Origin: Siphonodentalium dalli
Taxonomy: Eukaryota; Mollusca; Scaphopoda; Gadilida; Siphonodentaliidae
Assembly: GCA_032622095.1 (NCBI GenBank)
Contig: CP136062.1
Location: 163,740,875 to 163,804,874, forward strand
DNA length: 64,000 nt
Direction: 5' to 3'
This document shows, piece by piece, positions 56,782-64,000 of the stretch; the stretch's first letter is position 1, and each line of letters opens with the position of its first letter. The notes under the pieces were generated by a model. It had not been told where the DNA came from. It made no database searches and was given only the letters and a program-made list of their open reading frames with translations. The position numbers were made by a program, and so were the translations under genes.

Positions 56782-57202
56782 TCTGCCCTCCCAACCACAA
56801 TATTAATTAATTATGGCCCAAATTATTGACTTTATAGATTAAATTGTTGTTTTTTTAACAAAATCCTGCATATTGACCTGTTTGGCGGTCAATTTTGATC
56901 ATATATTAAAGAAATTTAATAAAAATATGCTGAAAATATTGGTTTATATAATGTATTCTATCATTTAAAATACTCATAAATGCATATTTCCCCATATATG
57001 TAGGTAAAATGATAGTTTAAGCCCTCCTACCCACCGTTGCTAAGGTGGAAACCGTTGCCTAGCAACCGTTGCTAAGGAAGGGATTTACACGACTGCCTCC
57101 ACATCTTAAAATGATCAGTGGGACCTAATATACATATGTACCAAGTTTCATGCTTTTCTCACAATGTTATCAATTCTGGTGTTTTTTGTCACATATCGCT
57201 TG
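56782..57202 (-). repeat. Right terminal inverted repeat, ~420 bp
   Basis: Reverse complement of 52528-52937. Inner limit near CTCTGCCCTCCCAACCACAA, outer end TTTTTTGTCACATATCGCTTG. Confidence 0.85.
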
Positions 57203-57304
57203 CACTATTCGTTTCAAGTCGCGAAAGAGACGGGACTTAATTCGATAGAGACGGAACCCGATAGGCGATAGAATCGATTCTTGTGAAACAGTTTCCCCCC
57301 AGTG

Positions 57305-60300
57305 TATTGTATGTTTTTTTTTTATTATTTGAATTGTCATGTGCCCATTATGTTCGGGTTTCCGACCGTGTTATTGTTTACACCTACCCGAGTGATGTCA
57401 AATGATATCATGGCTCGAATTTCCAACTTTAGCATCACTGCTATCATGATAATTATTTGTGTGTATATATGTATTTTCTGTGCTTGTGTTACCAGTATGT
57501 GTTGTGCTTGTCCCCCATTAAGTCCACACATCGACCAGCTTTCTCTGTCCGCGCTTGCTTCGAACGATACTACATCCATGACTGCTCTATACACTGCAAC
57601 TGATATAACTTAAGATGTCAGGTATAGATATCGATCAGTATAGAGTAGTCATTGGATACTTCAACCATCGCAGTTGTAAGGGAAGAATCTTCTCAAATAA
57701 CAAGAGTCAGAGGCTAAATGTTTCTTCCATTCGGTGCCGAAATCTAGGTGTTTTAATGTTGTTCATATCGTTAAGTCTCATCAAATTATCAAATGACATT
57801 GAAATTCAACCCGGACCTCCTGAAAAGGAAGTTATTTGATCTTTCATTACAACATTAGAAGTCTGAGGAATAAAATTTCCAAGCTTACTGAACATGTAGA
57901 TGATTACTATATTGTATGTTTTACCGAAACCCACCTAAACCATAAAGTACCTGATGATAAAATTGCGCTACCAAACTTCCAGGATCCAGTACGACTTGAT
58001 AGAAATGAATACGGGAGTGGACTAGCAGTCTACTCCAATAACAGCATAATTTTTCGGTCCCTTCCATAACTTGGTTTTGATGACGAAATTTTATGGTTTG
58101 AAATTGGAACAGTGAAGAAGATCCTCCTTTGTGTCACATATCGATCCGACAGAGAATGCCGTGATTCTTATTGGGAAGACTTTGACCTTTCAATTGAAAA
58201 GGCTCTTTCCGTCAACCAATCTATAGTACTAGTGGGTGATCTAAACTGTGATCTAATGAAAAATTCAGGAAAACTTCAATCTATTATATCAAAATGGACT
58301 TTACAAAACGTCATTAAAGAACCACACATACATTAATCGATCCTATTATTATAAGTGATGTGTTATCTGCTGTTAATCCATCTACGTTATATCTCGGATT
58401 ATCTGATCACAGCGCTACGTCTGCCGAAATAATATTTCCAAACCGCAAACAAAATACATATAAGCGTACTATGTGGAATTAATCTAAAGCTGATTTCGTT
58501 GGGATGAATTCTGAAATAAATAAAACCGATTGGTCAAAACTTTTGTCCACTTCAGAACCGAACAAAGATATTGATCAGATTGTCGACAATTTTACACATA
58601 ATTATCTACTTATTGCCAAAAAGTATATACACTGTCAAACAGTAACAATTCGGAGCAATGACAAACCGTGGTTCGATTCACTTATAAGGCTCAATATACG
58701 CAAACGCGATCGTCTTAGGAAAAGAGCTCTACGAACAAACTATCCATTTCATTGGGAACAATACAAAAAAATCAGAAATAAGGTTAACAATCTGAAAAAA
58801 TCAGCCAAAGAGAATTATTTGAGCGAACTTGATGAAAATCTAAAAGCTAACACTGATCCTAAACATTTCTGGCATGTGGTTAAACAACTCTTAAATAATT
58901 TTTCAAATGGTAACAAAATTCCGTGTTTAAATTACAAAAACGACCTCTTTGACGAAGACGGCCACAAAGCTGAAGTTTTGAACGAAGTCTTAACAGAAAA
59001 TAGTATTCTCGAAAATGAACACCTATGGGATTTGCCAAGCTTTGAAAAAAGAACCCAAAATAATATTTCTGACATCACATTAACAGAAGAAGAAATAGCA
59101 ACGATACTTAAAGGACTACATACGAATAAGGCTATAGGCCCCGACGGTATAAGCAATAAAATGCTGAAGGAAACGCACACCTCCGTATGTAAACCACTTC
59201 GTTTAATATTTAATAAATCCATTAAGGTGTGTCGTTTCCCGGCGGCATGGAAAAATGCTAATGTTATCCCCCTTTTCAAGAAAGGAGACAGACAAGATCC
59301 AACAAATTACCGTCCGATATCTTTAATCAGCTGTGTTGGCAAAATTCTTGAAAGAATAATTTTCAATAAAGTTTCTGAGTACCTGTCCTTAAACAATTTA
59401 TAATCAATCATTTTTCGTTCCTAATCATAGTAATGAAATGCAGCTTATCGATATTATTAATAATTTGTGCAACGCCCTCGATGCTGGGGTAACTACTTGT
59501 GCAGTATTTTTTGACATATCAAAAGCATTCGATAAAGTTTGGCACCGCGGATTGTTATTGAAATTAGAACAATATGGTATTAATGGCAAACTTCTAGAAT
59601 GGTTTCAAAACTACCTGATGAATAGGCAACAAAGAGTTATGGTCAATTCGTGTTTCTCAAATTATAGCAGAATTAATGCCGGGGTGCCCCAGGGATCAGT
59701 TATCGGCCCTATGATTTTTCTCATTTACATTAACGACATAGCAGATCGCATTAAATCTGAAACGAGACTATATGCCGACGATACGTGCCTTACTATAATA
59801 GCAGTTCCGACATTACAAAACTCGAACGCATCGCAAACGAAGATATGCGGGAAATGAAATTTTGGGCAGACACATGGAAGGTAAAATTCAATAGTTCCAA
59901 AACAGACTTAATGTTATTCACATCTAAACAAAAAATAATTAAACCAATAATAATTTTTGATGGTGTGCGACTGGAATACTCTAAATCACACAAACATTTA
60001 GGTCTGGAAATTGATGACGATCTCACTTGGAAAACACATATAGATGCTATATGTCAGAAGGCTTATGCCAGATTGTCTCAGATTCGAAAACTCAAACATA
60101 CTCAATCGTGAAACACTTGAAACTTTATATTTATCATAATTATGTACGCTCTCTAATGGAGTATGGTAGCACTGTCTGGTTCGGGGCACCTGCTTACTTG
60201 CTAAAACAATTGGATGATATTCAATTCGAGGCAGCCAGAATAGTCACAGGGTGTACTCGATCTGTTCCGAATGATAGGCTTCTTTTCGAACTTGGATGGG

Positions 60301-61216
60301 AGAATCTAGAAAATCGACGATACACTAGACGAATAACGATATTCCATAATATTGTTAAAAAAAGGCCCCCAACTATCTCGTTGAACTCCTCCCACCCACA
60401 TTCCGCGAAAGGTGTGACAAAGACCTACGTAACTCATCCGACTGACGTGACCTTCTTTCCTACTTGCATTAACAAATGGAACGCTCTTGGAAAAGACATC
60501 TTTAAGGAATCAATCAAACGGAAACCAATCAAATCGCCAAAATACTTCAATGTTGGTAAACGTTTACTAAATATTTCTCACTGTAGACTGAGAAATCAAT
60601 GTAGCAACTTACAAGCTGATAAAAAGCTAAATTATATCGCTGATACTAAAGCATGCATATGCGGATATCATGAAGAGAATGCATTTCATTTTTTTTAATG
60701 TCCAGTTCATTTTTATGCCAGAATAAGTTTATACAATAAACTCTTGCCCTTCAACATTTATTCGGTAAAAAGTTTGCTATTTGGAGACCCTGACCTAAAG
60801 AATAATGAAAATGAGTCCATTTTCAAAGCTGTTCAAGACTTTTTAAGAGACACTACTTTCACAGATACAACAAACTTTCAACATACCTGAGATTGGAAAG
60901 AGATATGTCTGAAGGACTTCGACTCTTCCATAACCCTGCATGTCAATCATTGAAACAAGCTCGGAGAGGGAGTGCGAGAGAAAGTGATTTATATGAGAAA
61001 AGAAAACTGATATCACAGACTTGGGTTAAGGGGGGACTAGCACAAACACAAACTTTTGTTGTATATTTTCTTATATATGTATATGCACTGTTACTATGCT
61101 GCTATAATTGTAAAGTTGTATTGAGTGTTGTCATAGTGAGAGGAGGTACATCTAAGTGGCTAGCACTTGTCCTCCAATCCCGTCACCATATCATTTTGAT
61201 AAATAAATATGTTTAA
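57305..61216 (+). mobile_element. LINE D, CR1/L2-type non-LTR retrotransposon
   Basis: A near full-length ORF2 with a short leader lies immediately right of the foldback element. Its 3' UTR ends in TTTTGATAAATAAATATGTT near 61216. The 5' end is not defined. A 103-codon frame at 57302-57613 with a hydrophobic segment (ITAIMIIICVYICIFCACVT) precedes it and may be leader sequence or an ORF1 remnant. Unrelated in sequence to LINEs A and B. Confidence 0.8.
57615..60890 (+). pseudogene. LINE D ORF2: APE endonuclease and reverse transcriptase
   Basis: Begins with the hydrophobic leader and SNDIEIQPGPP phrase common at the start of CR1/L2-type ORF2, then FHYNIRSLRNKI, FTETHLNH, VGDLNCDL and (after a frame change near 58330) LGLSDHSATSAEI, the APE endonuclease motifs. 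The RT has NKAIGPDGISNKML, NYRPISLISCVGKILERIIF, motif A FFDISKAFDKVWHRGLL, motif B GVPQGSVIGPMIFLIYINDI and motif C YADDTCL. The C-terminal part includes YVRSLMEYGSTVWFG and a cysteine motif CICGYHEENAFHFF ending at an in-frame TAA, after which CPVHFYARISLYNKLL continues. Frame changes near 57838, 58070, 58330, 59400, 59820 and 60100 disable it. YADDT and GVPQGSV are the usual CR1-group forms, unlike the HADDM/QADDM of LINEs A and B. Confidence 0.85.
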
Positions 61217-61809
61217 ACCACCACATCATTGAAAATTATGGCATTGACTGTTTCCTCTACCTAGACCAAATACCCCGTTTGCAGCTACTGTCTGCCATTC
61301 TGGGATCGCCACCTAGAGATCTCGCTCTACTCTCAGATGACCACTCTAATCTGTCTCGCTTGCTCGTCAGGACATCTGTATTTATGTGGAAACGGTTTCA
61401 TTTTGATAATGGTTAACTAAAGTGATCAGCGCTCTTTCTGAGTAGAATAGCGTTAATTTTCTATTAATTCATTTACTGTTATTTGGTAAATTATCTCTGT
61501 CACATGCAGCATTGGCCAATTCAGTACCATGCATCCTTCCGCCAAATATGTATATATTTCAAATTACCCATATTTCCTACATGAATACACTGTTTACAGT
61601 TTACGCACTATACACTTCACATATATAGCATCACTAAGCCCACTTCAACGGGCATCCACGAATCTTAGTATTCTCCCGGATGCATGATCACACAAACCAT
61701 ACCCATGTGTATTCTCCCGGATGTATGATCACACAAGCCATAGCCATGTGTAATTGTATGTCTGTATACATATGTAGTCGTAAGAATATATATATATACA
61801 TGTGTATAC
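61217..61809. other. Spacer with a 41-bp direct repeat
   Basis: Mostly featureless. At 61672-61752 CTCCCGGATGCATGATCACA CAAACCATACCCATGTGTATT is followed by a second, near-identical copy. No coding frame is supported. Confidence 0.6.
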
Positions 61810-62983
61810 AATGTAATCGATTACGATTACAATTACTTTTGATTTACATGATTACGATTACGATTACTGATTACATTTTTTCCAATGTAATCGATTACGA
61901 TTACAATTACTTTAGTAAATGTAATCGATTACTTTTTGATTACATCTGATTACAATTGTTAGTTTCCAACCATTTTGATCGCATAGGAATAAATAATGAA
62001 ATAATTCAAATTAACATTACAAATTTGATTGAATAAAGACATCACTGCATAACATGGAAACAGGAAACGACTGAAACTATAGAAAGATGAAAGCAATAAA
62101 ATAAACATATAAACTTTTTTACATTTACATGTATTGGAAAGGTTTCATCATGAAGTTATGCACCAATTTATAGGGAATACATTATGTTTTATGTGTATTT
62201 ATTTATGTAAATATATTTTAATATATTTTAATTTTTCTTACATGTATTCAAACTAACGCATAATATTTATAAAAATATCACCAGAAACAATTATAAATTA
62301 TTTGCATGTTCTGTTAGATTCAATACCCAACACAATGAAGATAACACTAAGATTTATTTGATGATCATCCATTGTTAATCCTGATGAGGATTAAATGAGG
62401 CTTAACTCCATGAGTGCAGTAAATGACAACCCAGCTAATTAGGTCTACCGATGTACATCACACCTGCTTTGTTCAGTTAATTAGCCCTATTGTACCAGTG
62501 TGACTATACAGCCATTGTGTGCAGCAGTCCCAATTCAATTTAATCATAATTGAAGTTGGATAGCCTATTTATTCATATTGGAACATTTCATTGTCTGTAT
62601 CACAAGTTTGTTGCCATTCATGTTGTATTCAACAATTGTGTGTTGTTATCTGTGTCAACTGCCAGAATATACATACACACTGTACCACTAACATAACACA
62701 TGACATAATTGTACTAACTTTCTAATATGTTGTTTGTATCTTTGCACACTCCACAGTATGAGACTATGAGTATCCAATAGCCATCCATATGGATATTTTA
62801 GTAAAAGTAATCAAAAAGTAATCAAAATGTAATCATGATTACAGGTACATTTGAAAGTAATCGATTACGATTACGATTACTTGTAATCAAGAAATGTCAT
62901 GATTACTGATTACAGACGATTACTCCAAATTTTGTAATCGATTACTTTGATTACGATTACTGATTACGATTACCCCAACCCTG
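61810..62983. mobile_element. ~1.17 kb hAT-like non-autonomous element
   Basis: Both ends are dense in GTAATCGATTACGATTAC, in inverted orientation (61817-61960 and 62805-62975). The right terminus finishes GATTACCCCAACCCTG, the complement of CAGGGTTGGGGTAATC, a terminal sequence I know from animal hAT elements. The left end has lost the CAGGG start, being overwritten by or fused to a TATATACATGTGTA run. No transposase is present between. Confidence 0.7.
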
Positions 62984-63234
62984 ATATGTATATGCATGCC
63001 ATATAACATTCGCAATTATCCAAACGTTGGAGTTATCTCGCTTGCACTTCATGCAGATAACCGTCTTAACAAAGCATAAACTTTCTTTAACACAGCATAA
63101 AACGTCCCGCTTCAGCTCAACGCGAATTATTCCATACCCTTTATTTCCTCATACAGCCATGTCCCATATATGCTTTGGTGCATATTTAATCAGATATACA
63201 TGCACATATAAACGTGCATATATAGGTACCTGAT
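62984..63234. other. No recognisable feature
   Basis: Unannotated, 250 bp. Short frames only. Confidence 0.4.
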
Positions 63235-63745
63235 CGTTACATATGTATTCATATATGTGTGTGTGTTGGCGTGTGTATGTAAATGTGGATGCATGTATAT
63301 GTATATAAGCATATATATGTAAATGAACATTTATATATATGTATATAACCATGCATATATTCACGAGTTCTGGCGCGGCTGTTTACGTGCACTTGCGCTC
63401 TCGCGCGCATTTATATGTGTATACATGTATATTTTCGTATATATATGTATATATGAGTATATACATATGTATGTATATGTATGTGTGTATGTAGATGTGT
63501 GTGAGGGTGGGCGTGTATGTGAGTGTGCGGATGTATGATAGTGCCGGTGCTCGTGAGGGTATGCATACTTATATGTACTCAAATATGTTCGCATTTGTCT
63601 CTTTGTCAGTCAAATTATATAACCTTGTATATTGTGTAGCCAAATTCCTGCTTGCAGGATGTATTTGTGTTCTCAATTTATTTATAATGTTTATATATAT
63701 GCTCTTCATTATATGGAGGAATAAAGATATATATATATAATATGT
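63235..63745 (+). mobile_element. TG/TA-rich remnant resembling the LINE A 3' UTR
   Basis: GTGTGTGTTGGCGTGTGTAT, then ATGTGTATACATGTATATTT and finally TATGGAGGAATAAAGATATATATATATA. The ending closely resembles LINE A's 3' end on its own strand (ACGGAGGTAATAAAGATATA), and both are preceded by a similar mix of TGTATG, CATGCA and TGTATACATGTATA. This suggests a 5'-truncated copy of that LINE family, but microsatellite convergence is a real alternative. Cys-rich open frames here are microsatellite translations. Confidence 0.45.
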
Positions 63746-64000
63746 TTATGTAGAAAAAGGGCGATATCTCCGACAAAAATCACCAGACCTGAACCATATT
63801 CAAACCTGACTTGAACAATGTGATGGATATTCCTCATGCACGTAAAGTATCGTTGGGATTAGTTGCTATTAACTGGAATTATCCTGACCAGACGAAAATG
63901 GCAATTTATAGGTCGAAAAACGATCAAAACTAATACAAAAAATCAACTGACCGGAACAATATTTGAAATAGACATCAATCTCAATAATGTAATGTTTAGT
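63746..64000. other. No recognisable feature
   Basis: The last 255 bp show no repeat or coding signal. Confidence 0.4.

Larger units (their letters stand above)
52528..57202 (+). mobile_element. 4.67 kb TIR transposon carrying a CXC-tailed gene
   Basis: Terminal inverted repeats of about 410 bp (52528-52937 and 56782-57202) enclose a single broken gene on the plus strand. Ends read CAGGCGATATGTGAC and, complementary, CAAGCGATATGTGAC. Shared landmarks include AAGCATGAAACTTGGTACAT, GCAACGGTTGCTAGGCAACG, TTGACCGCCAAACAGGTCAA and TTTGGGCCATAAT. The element splits the right arm of the foldback element. Flanks CATTCTAGTT and CACTATTCGTTT both align to one short stretch of the uninterrupted left arm, consistent with a diverged target duplication of about 8-10 bp. 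No other transposase class motif is seen, so the enclosed gene is the best candidate for the mobilising protein. Confidence 0.75.
50503..57304. mobile_element. Foldback element with CACTGGG ends and TATT duplication, twice interrupted
   Basis: Left end CACTGGGTGGAAACTGTTTC at 50503. The right end is its complement, finishing CCCCCCAGTG at 57304. TATT lies outside both ends (50499-50502 and 57305-57308). The whole element is one long palindrome centred near 51972. Left arm = 50503-50688 plus 51512-51972. Right arm = 51973-52527 plus 57203-57304. Paired landmarks include GTTCCGTCTCTACCGAATTA, GTTCACGATCGGTTCTTTCG and AGATATTAAAGATGATCG. After removing two insertions each arm is about 650 bp. 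A 4-bp duplication with CACTG termini recalls Chapaev/CACTA-like transposons (inference). No transposase belongs to this layer. Confidence 0.8.

Noticed and set aside
63149-63594. Tyr/Cys/Val-rich small proteins on both strands
   Set aside because: Translations of a TG/TA-rich microsatellite region. No start context or motif.
1-64000. tRNA, rRNA or CRISPR features
   Set aside because: No convincing A/B-box pairs with cloverleaf potential, no rRNA-like sequence, and no regular repeat-spacer pattern. The tandem arrays have no unique spacers.

Overview
This 64 kb window looks like repeat-rich, gene-poor nuclear DNA of an invertebrate animal. The sequence is AT-rich, one broken gene has canonical GT..AG introns, and there are several LINE retrotransposons with APE-type endonucleases, TIR transposons and MITEs, large foldback palindromes, a hAT-type terminus, and tandem satellites. 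The mix resembles marine invertebrates such as lophotrochozoans, lancelets or cnidarians, but the sequence alone does not fix the phylum. I see no intact host gene, no tRNA or rRNA gene, no CRISPR array and no bacterial-style operon. Almost every protein signal is a decayed copy of a selfish element.

Layout. 1-13.5 kb: tandem repeats, a 4.3 kb inverted-repeat element, a 2 kb TIR element, a small palindrome, two 5'-truncated LINE tails and a TTAA-flanked MITE. 15.1-16.3 kb (minus strand): two exons of a SWIM zinc-finger gene that join in phase but carry a stop and frameshifts. 16.3-26.4 kb: a 210-bp satellite interrupted by a 2.08 kb element with a target-site duplication. That element in turn carries a 584-bp MITE inserted exactly at the TTAA of a repeated GGACTTAAGTCC palindrome. 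A second TIR element and a second satellite in inverted orientation follow. 29-32 kb: more of the second satellite, a Helitron-like segment, and a decayed SGNH-hydrolase-like gene with a long GA microsatellite. 33.4 kb: a C2H2 zinc-finger fragment.

34.2-49.6 kb is the most organised part. Two LINEs of the same family lie head to head. Each has ORF1 (coiled coil plus an RRM-like tail) and ORF2 (APE endonuclease, reverse transcriptase, CCHC-type knuckle). Each is preceded by an array of about 350-bp monomers, a 10-bp GC-rich repeat and a shared TTTTAGTAGGACC boundary. These arrays behave like tandem-monomer 5' UTR promoters. The right-hand LINE runs into a 123-bp minisatellite that appears to be amplified from its own ORF2 tail.

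50.5-57.3 kb is a three-level nest. A foldback element with CACTGGG ends and a TATT duplication has one arm split by an 823-bp insertion flanked by TTTATAC. Its other arm is split by a 4.67 kb transposon with about 410-bp TIRs. That transposon carries a broken gene of about 1,050 codons with RNase-H/DDE-like motifs, a FEN1/PIN-like segment and a C-terminal TSO1-type CXC cysteine cluster, and it is the best candidate here for a poorly described transposon class. 57.3-61.2 kb is a third LINE of CR1/L2 type. 61.8-63.0 kb is a hAT-like non-autonomous element. The end of the window holds a probable 3' UTR remnant of the head-to-head LINE family.
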